The position numbers and the translations under genes were made by a program. A stretch of 64,000 nucleotides of DNA, taken from Jaapia argillacea MUCL 33604 (Eukaryota > Basidiomycota > Agaricomycetes > Jaapiales > Jaapiaceae). The notes below the pieces were generated by a model. It saw only the letters and a program-made list of their open reading frames with translations, had not been told where the DNA came from and made no database searches. The stretch spans positions 570,132-634,131 of the forward strand of contig KL197725.1 in the NCBI GenBank assembly GCA_000697665.1, in the 5' to 3' direction. Positions 36,547 to 47,572 of this stretch are shown here, piece after piece (the first letter of the stretch is position 1; every line of letters begins with the position of its first letter).

Positions 36547-37488
36547 TCACTGATGAAAACGCATGGGGGGTTTTGGAGGTGGTAACATAGGAGGTGGCAG
36601 CGTAGGGCGGGGAGGTAACAACATAGGACCAGGAGGCGCCAACATGGGGGGTCCCAACATAGGCCCATCATCCTCTCGATCTCTCGGCAACACCTCAACA
36701 GCTACAACAACAGACGAAACCTGCAACGTCTTCTCATGAACGAAAACCAACCCAATCTCCGTCATCCCTTCACTCGCAGCATGAAACCTAAACGTCCCAC
36801 TCTTCCTATCCACATCCAAAAGTTGGATGAATCGAAGATCCGTCTTGGCGTCCATCCATCCAGCTTCTTCGACTGGAACTACGATCTCGAATGGCTGGCC
36901 GGCTTTTACTTGTCGAGCGGGGATTTGTGTGCGAAGAATGGGCCGGCGGATTCGATCGTTTCCTGGGATTTCTTCAGCTTTCAGGCAATGGTCGATATGA
37001 GCTGCTAGGTCTTTCAATTGCGAGCTCGATTGCAACCCTCGTAAGGTCACAAACACGTTCCCCCTAACAAAAAGGATATAACCACCCCCTCCTCTCCCCA
37101 TCAACCCCCTCTGCCCCAACCCCACATTGCTCGGGAAAACGGTATCCAAAGGCGCAGAGATACACCCAAGCGACTCTCTCATCGCCCCCAACGCAGCCTC
37201 ATGCTCCTCACATACGCAAATCGTGATTTCGAGCATGTCAGGCCCACGGGTGAGACGCCAGTATGCGGAAGCGCCTCCGTGTGAGGTTGGTTCGATGGTT
37301 TCGAGTGTGAGGGTCAGGCCGCTGGCGCTGAGTTTGTTAGAGGTGGAATGGAGGAGGGAGGGGTAGTTGATTTGGGAGAGGTGGATTGGGTCGGGGTTGG
37401 GGAGTTTTGAGCGGTTCATCGCGTCTTCTACTGAACTCATTTTGGGAGGCTTGGGGGGAGATGGTAACGAAGGAGAAATGAGCGACAA
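36547..37488 (-). CDS. Solo C-terminal-module paralogue of the Cys-His-Asp family
   Basis: One exon of 313 codons; start at 37488, or MSSVEDAMNRSKL at 37440. It matches the C-terminal half of the three large genes at 41843-54950: SAYWRLTRGPDMLEI for SYWRLGS..VEI, CISAPLDTVFPSNVGLGQR, GYILFVRGNVFVTL, AGWMDAKTDLRFIQLLDVD, and FRFHAASEGMTEIGLVFVHE. There is no N-terminal catalytic domain. The last 90 residues fit a beta-sandwich. The tail repeats PML-x-PP (PMLGPP, PMLAPP, PMLLPP, PMLPPP), a motif found once at the end of each large paralogue. Function unknown. Confidence 0.75.
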   Translation of the reverse strand: MSLISPSLPSPPKPPKMSSVEDAMNRSKLPNPDPIHLSQINYPSLLHSTSNKLSASGLTLTLETIEPTSHGGASAYWRLTRGPDMLEITICVCEEHEAALGAMRESLGCISAPLDTVFPSNVGLGQRGLMGRGGGGYILFVRGNVFVTLRGLQSSSQLKDLAAHIDHCLKAEEIPGNDRIRRPILRTQIPARQVKAGQPFEIVVPVEEAGWMDAKTDLRFIQLLDVDRKSGTFRFHAASEGMTEIGLVFVHEKTLQVSSVVVAVEVLPRDREDDGPMLGPPMLAPPGPMLLPPRPTLPPPMLPPPKPPMRFHQ

Positions 37489-37723
37489 CGGATAGGAGTG
37501 ACGCAGTATGCAAACTTGGAGCTACAACAGGCTACAACCTGATACAAATGTGACGGTCACGGTATCTTCCTGCTCCAGAACTCGTCCAGAGTGCCAAGTC
37601 AAGGCTATTGCCCATAGTAGAAATGGTTTGTGTCATAAGGAACACAAATCTATAGAAACACCTTTGACTCGAGCAAAATATGGGTATATGTACGCAGACG
37701 AAGTAGGCACCGGGTTCCTCCGT

Positions 37724-40700
37724 CTAACTTCTACCACGACGCAACGTCGGCAACCGGGTCAACCTATTCTTGATTCCACCTCCAGAACTACGCTCACAAC
37801 TCGAAACACCAAGATTTTCGACCTTGACACGAGCTACAGCGGCTGGGTCTTGGTTCTCCTTCCCTTTGGCACTGGGATTGATTGAACTTGAAGGCGTCGT
37901 CTCCTTCAAGCTACTCTTCGATTTGGGTTTTGACATGAAACTGGAAATCGTTTTGGTAAGGGCCTTGAAAGACAACTTCTTGGACTTTTTGGATGAGGAT
38001 AAAGATGAAGACTCGGCAGAGTTTGGGCCGGATAAACGAGACTCGGCAGACGCGGCCGAGGGCGGACCCTTACGCTGGGGGTGGGAAGGAATTTGGAGGG
38101 ACGAAGGTTTGGGTTTTGGAGCGAGGGTGAAGGAAGACCGGATTGCGCGATCGGTGGATGGTGTCGATTGAGTTAGGCTGAAGGTTGGAGTATGAGTATT
38201 GGCATGAGAATAGCTTGACTCGAGATCAACGATCGTGGATAGTGGACCATGTGGATGGGCCGCGGTAACACCGGCGGCGGATGGGGTATGGATGGTATCC
38301 AGCAAGCCGCCGGTGCGGCGACCTTTGATAGAAGGAATACGAGAAGGAGTAGCACGAGCTGGTAAAGCAGTCTTTCCTTCATACTTGTTGGACGTCCCAC
38401 CAGGGTGACCCTCGACAGATTCAGTGTGAACACTAGGGCATCTTTTGCCAATGTTGAGATCTACACTGCCGAGAGCTGGTTTCGATTTGAGAGATGTTTG
38501 ACGGATCGCGAGGCGTCTGGATCTGACATGTGGTTTGATGGGAGTGCCCGAAGCAGGTGGAGAGGGCGGAGAGGTAGGCTTGCTCGGTTTGCTCGGCGTG
38601 CGGGATGTGAAACTGTCGTTGATGACATCCTTGGACACGATGGATTGCGCGAGTGCATCCAGAGGCGAGACGTGGAGAGAAGATGAAGTTTCAACCATCC
38701 CATGTGTGAGTGGAGGGTTACTCTGAACCCCTACTTCCTTCTTCCCTTCCAACCCTTGATGGGTTTCTTCAACCGGCCCCATGCCTTTCTCTTTCTCGTC
38801 TTTTTGCTTCCTAAGCTGGATGGAATACCTCGGCCCATTCTTATCGAGGGGTCGAGTCTTGGCTGTCGTCAATAGATGGAGGAACGAATCGACGGCTCCA
38901 ATAGGCTCCTCGTCGGCCTGAGAGCTCAAAGACTGGCCCACGTCGCAAGAGTTCTCAGTCATTGGATGAACGGATTCGCCGTGATATCTCAAGGCACCAG
39001 TCGAAATTGCCTTGCCGATTTCTTGTAGGGAGGGAGAATATTGGATAGATGGAGAAGCAGCCAACGGAGGCGTGTCGGAGTCGACTGAAAGGGATTGAGT
39101 GTGTGATTTAGCAGGGGGAGGGGTGACGACGAGACTGCATGGCATGGGGAAGAAATTATGAGTTAGGGAATGCGACGAAGCAGAACCACAATCAGCGCTT
39201 TGGTTCGCTTCCGTTGTTTGAGTCCAAGAGATATCCTTCTCCATAGCCATGAGAGACTCTGCTGTACGGATGTCTGAACCAGGGACGAGCTTCTCCAATT
39301 TTTCCCAACTTTTGTTCTGGATATCTTTGATGAGTTCAAAGTGACCTCGGTGGCCCAAAGGATGAGCGCGATTGATCAAAACCTATCCAAGAGATTCGGA
39401 TGTCACAAATGAAGACGAAGAGATAAGAATGAGCTCACGTTTAGTAGATCGTCGACGGCACTGGGGTGATCCTCATCCGGGATGGTGATCAAAGACTTCG
39501 CCTGAAGTTCAGGGAGGCCATTGCTAGCGACGACCATCTCCACCGCCGACTTCCTCGAACCCAATCCAGGTGAAACCTCCTTCACTATGCCATGCCTTTC
39601 CCCTGTATCTCCGCATTTCACTTTGAATAAGCTCATGAAGACATCCATCTCGGCCTCCCTCCTCTGTTCCTCAATAATGAGCTTCACCATCCCCTCCGCC
39701 CTCTTCCTGTTGTCCGACAATGCGCGCGGGGCGTGTGGTGATAAAGGGCCAAGTCGTTCATGTAGATTCTCCATCATCGTGTTGAACTTCTCGCCAAATG
39801 CACCCTCTAATTGGCGATCGAATTTCCCCTCCTCGCCCGACATTCCCTCGCCTCCAATCTCCCCGTTTGAAGAAAATTTCAACTCCAAAAAGGTCTGTGA
39901 AGGGGTAAGGGCGCCTTTGCCCATATCAATTGCCCTCCGCTTCCACCAAGTGCGTTCTTGCTTCGATTTCCTTTCCTCGGCCCAGAGGCTCCGCAAGAGG
40001 TCAAGGTGGTGATCGTGCAATGACTGTGGATAGTAACTCGGGATGAAGTCGTTCATGTCGAAACAGGCGGGGAAGGACGAAAGGATGGGTGCAGCAGGGC
40101 TCGTTGGGATCGAGCGAATGAGGAAAACAAGCTGGGTTTGGGTGAGGATTCCGGTGCGACTTCCTTCCTCTACGATATTGGACTGTGCAACGGCTTGGCC
40201 AGCAGTATTGAGACCTGGCTGGGCAGTTAGAATGTCGAGGGTGTTGATACCGAGACCGTCGATCTTGTTCAAAACGCGATTGCAGATATCAAGCTCCCTC
40301 TGTAGTTTCTCCTCTCTCGAAAGCCTCTCCACCTTTTTGCCGTTGAGCTCGGAGTCGAAAAGCCCATCCTTGGGATTGGAAGGGACAATATCTTGACCTT
40401 TGATATCGAAAACCTTGAAGAGCGGTTGCATCTTCGTAAGGAGTCGATCATGAAAAGAGGTCGATGTCGACAGGATACTTCCGGTGACTATGGGGATTGT
40501 AACGATGTGGCTGACATCCTCCGCCTCGGCTAGAGAAACAGGCTCGGTATAAGATGCGGCGAGGACAGATGACCAGTGCAAAGGTTCAATGTTCATATTA
40601 TCGATGACCTGTGAGAGATCAACACACATTCTGAATGGCCTCGTCATATCAGCAACTCACCTCCATCTTCCCCTCTTCACATGGAACAATGCTAATGCTC

Positions 40701-40751
40701 GTTTCCGACTTTGTGCGACGGTGAAGACGAAGTAACTTGAGGAATTGCATC
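37724..40751 (-). CDS. Large disordered protein of unknown function
   Basis: Three exons, about 975 residues. Exon 1 from 40751 reads MQFLKLLRLHRRTKSETSIS and is joined over a 52-bp intron (40609-40660) to VIDNMNIEPLHWSSVLAASY. The middle exon is moderately ordered, with helical stretches (LSREEKLQRELDICNRVLNK, MVKLIIEEQRREAEMDVFMS). After a second intron (about 39377-39438) the rest is a Ser/Pro/Lys-rich tail with basic patches (SSSKKSKKLSFKALTKTISS) ending LTRLPTLRRGRS. No domain recognised; composition suggests a cytoskeletal or signalling scaffold, but that is only a guess. Confidence 0.6.
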
Positions 40752-41842
40752 TTGATTATAATAGTTGTCGGAGTGCACGTGGAAATGCGAGCTCAAGCTG
40801 ATTGATACGGTCGGATAGAAGGGGTCGAAGTAAGGCTGATATAAGGGTGGGTGGCTGACAAGGCCGGATCGTTGGTGTTAATCCGAAGCATGAGGATCAG
40901 AAGAAACTAGTCCAGATTCAAATGGTGGGAGAAAGGGTACACCGTGGGTTGGTGGTAGGGGAGCGAAGAAGACAGCGCGCCCAGAGAATACGGGTTGCTT
41001 AAAGGCTGGCTGGTGAGAGAAGCGTGATGGTGGAGTTTAACCTGTCCCAGATCTACCATCGGTGGGTGCAGTAGACGAAGATATCGAAGGATACAAGCAC
41101 GATGATGTGGGAGAAGGAACGAAACATCAACGTTTCAACGGAAACTCTAGTCGGGAAACATGCAGCCAAGACAACTCATCAGAGATTGCTCGGTGTATCC
41201 TCCGGTAACATCGTTGTGTGCTCCACAAGACCAAACCAAGACTAAACCAGACAGGAGAAGACGTGGTTTAGCATCAAGGCCACGAAATGCTGGGTAGATA
41301 TGGTGAGTGCGCACCACCAATAACCACCCCCACACTCGAGACTGTTTCCCTCTCTTCCAAAAATGCCCTTCCCAGTGTCCACCAAAAATGCTTGTTCGAG
41401 GAACACAGTAATTCGCGACGATGATCTATATAGTCGGCGGGAGTCACTGCACTTCCAACCAGATACCAACAAGATACAGGAGTGAAATGGATGATGGGGA
41501 GCAAGTAGTTCCAGAAGTTCGCCAAGTCTTGATCATCTTCGTGCATGGTGGGTACAACACAAGCGGCTTCTCTGCTGGACTTGTTACGGCGTCTCTCATA
41601 CACAGAATTCAAAGACGAGTAATGTTATGCGTATGGACTTCTCTGCAAGGCTTGATACGTACTCTGACCTACATATGTACAAAACAAACGCATGACAGCC
41701 ACTTTGAAACGTGTGCAAAAGTTTAGACTGACATAGCAATGATGACACTCCGAATCACACCTAATCGTACACATCGCATTATTGAATGTAGAAACAAGTC
41801 TTTCAACTTCTGCGGAACGTCTACACAATGGGTGCAGAAATC
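40752..41842. other. Intergenic region before the Cys-His-Asp cluster
   Basis: The first part is the upstream region of the 40751 gene. From about 41690 it becomes the 3' flank of cluster gene A, recognisably similar to 47430-47572 and 52700-52849 (GCAACTTTGAAAC, CACACCTAATC). No gene recognised between. Confidence 0.45.
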
Positions 41843-43944
41843 TTACTTAGGAGGTTCCAACATCGGACTCTCCTTGTTTCCAGGCAATATCTCGACAGCC
41901 ACCTTGATCGACGTCGTCTGCATCGTGTCCTCGTGAATGAAGACCAATCGGATCTCGGTGGAACCTTCGCTCGCAGCGTGGAATTTGAAGGTCGCCTGCT
42001 CCCGGTCGATGTTGATCAGCTGGATCATCCGAAGATCAGTGGTGGCGTCCATCCACCCAGCTTTCTCAACGGGGGCCGACACTTCGAACGTCTCGCCCAA
42101 CTTCACCTGACGACTATGAACCTCTCCCCGAAGGATAGGGGCATCGAGCCGCCCACCCACATCCACTTCATCATCCTTCAGCGACTGCTCAACGAAAGCA
42201 GCTATTTCCTTGAGGGCTTTGCTCGAAGCCATTCCCTGCAAGGTTACGAAGACGTTGTCGCGGACGAAAAGGATGTATCCGCGTCCGCCCGCCCCACTCA
42301 GCGAACGCTGCCCTAGGCCCGCATTCGAGGGGAAGATGACATCCAAAGGAGCAGAGATGCACGAGAGGGTCGCTCGCATTGCATCCAGGGCGGCATCATG
42401 GGTTTCAGCCACGTCAAGGTCAATCTCCACCACGCTAGCCTTGCTGCCGAGGCGCCAGTAAGAGTGAGACCCCTGCGCGCTTGGCTCTACATTCTCAGTG
42501 GTGAGGTTTATGGCCAACTTCTGCACCACGGCATTCTTAAGGGAGGTATAATCGATCCGCGTGAAGCGAGGGGGATCAGAGTTTTCGACTTTGGCACGAT
42601 TCAAGGCGAGTTCCACCGATGCCAAGGTTCCAGGCAGGATGGAAGCGGCTGGGGATGCGGTAGAGGCGAGGGCCAAGGGTTGGAGCGAAACAACACCATT
42701 CTGCCTAGGATCGATGTCGTTGACATTACCAGGATTGGTGTGATAGAATTCATCATAGTAGTTGGTTGCTAGAAAGGCCAACGTCAGAGGGGATGGTAAG
42801 TAGGTTTGTCACGGGACTTACTGGTATCGATGGCGGCTGTGAGGTATTCGTTGAGTCGTTCCCCACCCACGTGAGGGCCGCTGGTGGCGTCGAAAGTCAA
42901 GTTATTCAGTGGGTTGTTATCCACTACGAGCGCGATGAACGCATGGTTTCCAAAAATGCTCCTTGGCTTCAATGTTTGGCCCTGGACATAGTTCTGTGGC
43001 GCCAATGAGAGTGGACTGTAATAAGTGTTGGCCCAGAACGGATTGTTACAGGGGTTGGGATAGCCTTTGAGACTGACGCAACGACATGAGACGCATAAAC
43101 AGATAAAATTGGAAAGGACATACGTTGTGGTGTTGATCAATCCATAGGGCTCCATAAAGTTCCAACGGACCCTGTCATAGTCTGGGTGGACAGAGAAGGC
43201 GACCTGTACGATGCCCGCCATGTCGTAGCAATTGATCCGGTTAGCAGCTCCAGCCTCGAGATCCGCGAAGTATTGCTCAAGCTGATACGTCCCTCCTAAC
43301 TCGCTCGAGCTATAGCGAGGCGCGCCATACACAATATCATACTGAAACACTCCTTTGAACACGCTCTCCACAAGAGCGCGGCGAGCGTCAGCCACACTCC
43401 ACACGATTTTACTGCTGTCGAAGATGGACAGATAAGCGCGTAGCAGATTGACGGATATCCCGAAGGACGACCACAGCGCCACTGCAGCGCCCACGGGAGT
43501 TCTGAAGGTGTACATCTCCAACCGTGTGGTGTTCCCGGTCACTGCTATTTCTCCGTTTCCATCAGCCAGCACCCACACGAAATCACCCCAATACGCGATA
43601 GGGCAGGGGAGGGGATTGGTGATGGCGAGATCGGTTACTCTCAGGTAACCGGAACCGACAATAACTGTGGGGGAGGAGAGAACTTCTATGCCATTCAAGA
43701 GAGCGCGGAGATAGAGGCCCGTCGACGTGGTCCTGTCAATTTGACAATCAACTGCGAGCGCGACCGTAGCCGATGAGGTGGTATCAAAAGCGGTGAAGGC
43801 ATTGTCGGGGATAGGAGAGCCGTCGACCCAAAGCCATGTCCAGACATTACTCTGGACTGATGGCCGGTAATTAGGGCCCAGGCGAACGTAGAGAGGGACA
43901 GTAGATGCCGCTTGGATTGCGGTAATCTGGAGAGAGTCGGCCAT
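41843..43944 (-). CDS. Transglutaminase/papain-like Cys-His-Asp protein, copy A
   Basis: Three exons joined over introns 43073-43123 (51 bp) and 42769-42821 (53 bp); the spliced frame is exactly 665 codons plus stop. Residues 1-150 look like a beta-sandwich (VPLYVRL, NVWTWLW, FTAFDTTSSATVALA). Residues 190-345 hold a candidate catalytic triad: Cys239 in NCYDMAGI, His317 in GNHAFIALVV and Asp335 in LTFDATSGP. This order and spacing fit the transglutaminase-like/papain fold. Residues 365-665 are the second module, with SYWRLGSKASVVEIDLDVAE, PSNAGLGQR, GYILFVRDNVFVTL and a terminal beta-sandwich (TFKFHAASEGSTEIRLVFIH), ending PMLEPPK. There is no signal peptide. The reaction and substrate are unknown. 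Confidence 0.75.
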
Positions 43945-44014
43945 GGTCGGTAGGAAGTGTCTTAACTGACGGGTGGGGACAGCTTTAGTCTTTCGACTAC
44001 CCTAACGAACCGCC

Positions 44015-44022
44015 TTTTTAAA
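44015..44022 (-). promoter_or_regulatory. TATA-like element of copy A
   Basis: TTTTTAAA, about 71 bp upstream of the start codon; the counterparts in copies B and C are TTTTAAAA at 74-76 bp. Conserved while the surrounding DNA drifts. Confidence 0.5.
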
Positions 44023-44148
44023 GAAGATAATCATCCCGGGTCCCTAAAACCGAAACAATGGGTCACAGTGGTCGGGCACCACAATGACGGACTAGTCAGT
44101 TCAAAGATCGTACCCTCAATCTTCGCCATTGGATGGGACTCAGAATTG

Positions 44149-44410
44149 GAAGGGTTAAGTCAAAGTTGGAGAAAACCGGCCTCCGTAAAGATCTGCTCAC
44201 GAGGACAACATGCTACTCCCCAAGCCATGTGGGGATTGGAAGGGATGAGACAACGTCGCAGAAAGCTGGCCTCCATAAGGATGAGTTCGTAAGTGCCCCA
44301 AGCCATCTAGGAGATCAGAAGCGCTGAGACCAAGTCGGAGAAAACTGAACTCCATAACTATGTGTTCACGAGGGCAAAAAGCGACATCCCAAGCCATATA
44401 GGGAGTTCCA
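44149..44410. repeat. Three-unit degenerate minisatellite
   Basis: Units begin at 44149, 44239 and 44318 (about 90, 79 and 92 bp). The shared core runs from GAAGGGATGAGAC through GGAGAAAACTGGCCTCCATAA to CCCAAGCCAT. The corresponding place upstream of copy B (about 49899-50006) has a single unit, so the expansion is private to copy A. Confidence 0.65.
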
Positions 44411-45039
44411 TAGTAGGCACCTGTCACGGAGGGCGGGGAATAGGTGGAACGAGGAGGGATGGGATGAAATGTTTGGCGTCTAAAGCAATCGGAATATCGC
44501 AATCCCCTACTAGCCGATGCGCCGGCGTGGAGCAATTCGCAAGCCAAGACAAGATCTTTGAGAGCATTCCCTAGGGCGGCAGATGAAGTTCTGGGCAAGA
44601 GCCTCGGAAAGTCGTGCTGTAGGTGGAAGAGAACCGGCGCTGACAACGCGATTGGTAGATACATGGGGAAGATCCTTCTCATGAATAATATTCGGCAGCG
44701 ATGTTGGAAGAAGAGGCTGGCGCCTACCGAAGGTTTTCGGTGCTTGAACACTCCGAGACCACACTATCGCCATGTCTGATAGGAGCTGATGTAGGACCGC
44801 AATTTCTGAATTCTCCAGGGGCGCTGGTCGATCACATGCGCCCCACGTTTGCACGGCGACCTATCGCTCACATTGCCCGTCGAGCACGAAAGTGTTGGGG
44901 TCACCACGCGTATCAGATGACGACCGTCATTGAAGGACAGCATTTGGACTTCGACCGGCCACAAGGTGGCTATACATGGATGGCAGAAAAGCAGCAGAGA
45001 TCAACCGGACGGTCACGAAGGGAGCTGAATGCACAGGAC
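44411..45039. other. Upstream duplicated spacer of copy A
   Basis: Non-coding. It aligns with the spacers at 49990-50092 plus 51970-52110 and at 55100-55400 (ACCTGTCACGGAGGG, GCAAGATCTTTCATG-like, AGAGCCTCGGAA). No intact gene seen. Confidence 0.55.
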
Positions 45040-45480
45040 TAGGATGCTTGGTGGCGGAGGAAAGGCAATGGAATGGAACAGAACTTACCCCGAAAGGGAA
45101 TATCCCGACAATTGCCACGTGGACGGAGATGTGAGACGACCTGACCAGTGCCGCCGACGCCACCATCCGCAATGAATAAGTATCTCGAGTAGATGCAATC
45201 CAACCTCCACAAGAAACACAAGACCTCCCGCAAACATTCATACTCAAAACCAAAGTCAAAACACAACGATTCCTCGAGTCAAACCGACCGAACCCTTTCC
45301 TCCATAGCCCTTCCCACCCTCCTTCCATCCGACCTCACCGTCAGCCAAGACCTGCAACAATATCCGCAACGAAATATTCCTTGCCCTCGTGCCAGCAAAG
45401 CCAGCACCATCTGTTTCTTTCACCCTCTACGATCATGCCCAATCTCTTGACAATTATCAATAAATATACTTCACTTGATA
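45040..45480 (+). pseudogene. 5' relic of UTP7, unit A
   Basis: Matches the UTP7 promoter and first exon at about 55410-55770: the CCACGTGG promoter motif, TCTCGAGTAGATGCAATCC, then the Lys/Ser-rich N-terminus (KKHKTSRKHS, NDSSSQTDRTLSS). The initiator region and frame are degraded and the homology stops inside exon 1. Downstream DNA then matches the start of the next tandem unit. Confidence 0.75.
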
Positions 45481-45658
45481 CTATCATTTCCCTACTTGTG
45501 CAAAACTTTTCATCAAATGCGTATATCGCGGCAACAAATGATCCTGAACCATTCTGGTTTGGTGTACAAGTACAATGATATCTTCCTCCTTATATTCATA
45601 TTTTACCTGATTTATTCATCGTGAGGAATGAGCGTCGGGCACCGACCGAGACGACGAC
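45305..45658. repeat. 354-bp exact direct repeat, left of the gap
   Basis: Identical base for base with 46592-46945. This copy ends exactly at the first N and the other begins exactly after the last N. That geometry is expected from two contigs that overlap but were scaffolded with an inserted gap. Confidence 0.85.
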
Positions 45659-46591
45659 NNNNNNNNNNNNNNNNNNNNNNNNNNNNNNNNNNNNNNNNNN
45701 NNNNNNNNNNNNNNNNNNNNNNNNNNNNNNNNNNNNNNNNNNNNNNNNNNNNNNNNNNNNNNNNNNNNNNNNNNNNNNNNNNNNNNNNNNNNNNNNNNNN
45801 NNNNNNNNNNNNNNNNNNNNNNNNNNNNNNNNNNNNNNNNNNNNNNNNNNNNNNNNNNNNNNNNNNNNNNNNNNNNNNNNNNNNNNNNNNNNNNNNNNNN
45901 NNNNNNNNNNNNNNNNNNNNNNNNNNNNNNNNNNNNNNNNNNNNNNNNNNNNNNNNNNNNNNNNNNNNNNNNNNNNNNNNNNNNNNNNNNNNNNNNNNNN
46001 NNNNNNNNNNNNNNNNNNNNNNNNNNNNNNNNNNNNNNNNNNNNNNNNNNNNNNNNNNNNNNNNNNNNNNNNNNNNNNNNNNNNNNNNNNNNNNNNNNNN
46101 NNNNNNNNNNNNNNNNNNNNNNNNNNNNNNNNNNNNNNNNNNNNNNNNNNNNNNNNNNNNNNNNNNNNNNNNNNNNNNNNNNNNNNNNNNNNNNNNNNNN
46201 NNNNNNNNNNNNNNNNNNNNNNNNNNNNNNNNNNNNNNNNNNNNNNNNNNNNNNNNNNNNNNNNNNNNNNNNNNNNNNNNNNNNNNNNNNNNNNNNNNNN
46301 NNNNNNNNNNNNNNNNNNNNNNNNNNNNNNNNNNNNNNNNNNNNNNNNNNNNNNNNNNNNNNNNNNNNNNNNNNNNNNNNNNNNNNNNNNNNNNNNNNNN
46401 NNNNNNNNNNNNNNNNNNNNNNNNNNNNNNNNNNNNNNNNNNNNNNNNNNNNNNNNNNNNNNNNNNNNNNNNNNNNNNNNNNNNNNNNNNNNNNNNNNNN
46501 NNNNNNNNNNNNNNNNNNNNNNNNNNNNNNNNNNNNNNNNNNNNNNNNNNNNNNNNNNNNNNNNNNNNNNNNNNNNNNNNNNNNNNNNNNN
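45659..46591. other. Assembly gap (933 N)
   Basis: Run of unknown bases. Any open frame across it is meaningless. Its exact-repeat borders suggest that its true length is zero or negative. Confidence 0.99.
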
Positions 46592-46945
46592 TAGCCCTTC
46601 CCACCCTCCTTCCATCCGACCTCACCGTCAGCCAAGACCTGCAACAATATCCGCAACGAAATATTCCTTGCCCTCGTGCCAGCAAAGCCAGCACCATCTG
46701 TTTCTTTCACCCTCTACGATCATGCCCAATCTCTTGACAATTATCAATAAATATACTTCACTTGATACTATCATTTCCCTACTTGTGCAAAACTTTTCAT
46801 CAAATGCGTATATCGCGGCAACAAATGATCCTGAACCATTCTGGTTTGGTGTACAAGTACAATGATATCTTCCTCCTTATATTCATATTTTACCTGATTT
46901 ATTCATCGTGAGGAATGAGCGTCGGGCACCGACCGAGACGACGAC
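46592..46945. repeat. 354-bp exact direct repeat, right of the gap
   Basis: Second copy of 45305-45658: the end of the UTP7 relic, then the left end of the TIR element (from 46768). Confidence 0.85.
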
Positions 46946-47395
46946 TCTGAAATGTGGCGGCGCGCGGGATATGCAATATTTCTCCGCGCGTGACAATCGT
47001 GACTCAAGCAGGCAAACGTCACGAAATTGTCACGCAGATTTGGCAGGGAGTTTCGTCCATCCTTCATTATCAGTGCCTTCCACATCTCTCAGGGAGCCGG
47101 AGAAATTTGTATTAGTATTCAATTAGGGTTTATATTTGAATCCCAAAAGCACGAGACGAGAGGTTTAAAGGATCTGGAGGATCTTGGGGTCTGAAGGCCT
47201 GATGCCACCCAAGATTTCGACCTTTTCGCCCCCTGTTGTACAACCACTTCATCCATTAATAATCGGACTTCACAATCCTATTCGTACAGTAGGTAAATAG
47301 TCCCCTGAATTTTTGGAGAGGGATCCGATGTCTGTGGAAGCCACAAATTGCGTTTTGCACATGTTGCGCGTTTTGCACAAGTAGGGAACCGATAG
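46768..47395. mobile_element. Short non-autonomous TIR DNA transposon (MITE-like)
   Basis: The left end begins CTATCATTTCCCTACTTG and the right end is its inverse; 19 bases (TTCCCTACTTGTGCAAAAC) match perfectly as inverted repeats, plus the outer CTATC. The element is flanked by TA on both sides (46766-46767 and 47396-47397). Unit B has the empty site ACTTGATAAGCTAAC at about 52665. The interior (628 bp) has no transposase frame. A second GTTTTGCACA lies just inside the right end. A partial left end also sits at 45481-45658 because of the gap-edge repeat. TA duplication and simple TIRs suggest a Tc1/mariner-pogo type helper. Confidence 0.8.
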
Positions 47396-47572
47396 TAAGC
47401 TAACATACACGCATAACGAATAACTACACCGAGGCAACTTTGAAACATATAGATGGAGATAACAATGCCCGGACTCCGAAACACACCTAATCATACACTA
47501 GCACTTCACATTCGCGAAATCCAAGACAAGTTTCAAGTTCTGCGGAGCAACTGCACGACGGGCGCGGAAATT

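Noticed and set aside
44149-44410. CRISPR-like array
   Set aside because: Units are long, imperfect and lack unique spacers; the genome is eukaryotic.
45596-46865. Long open frames of 340-410 codons on both strands
   Set aside because: They are open only because the N run contains no stop codons.
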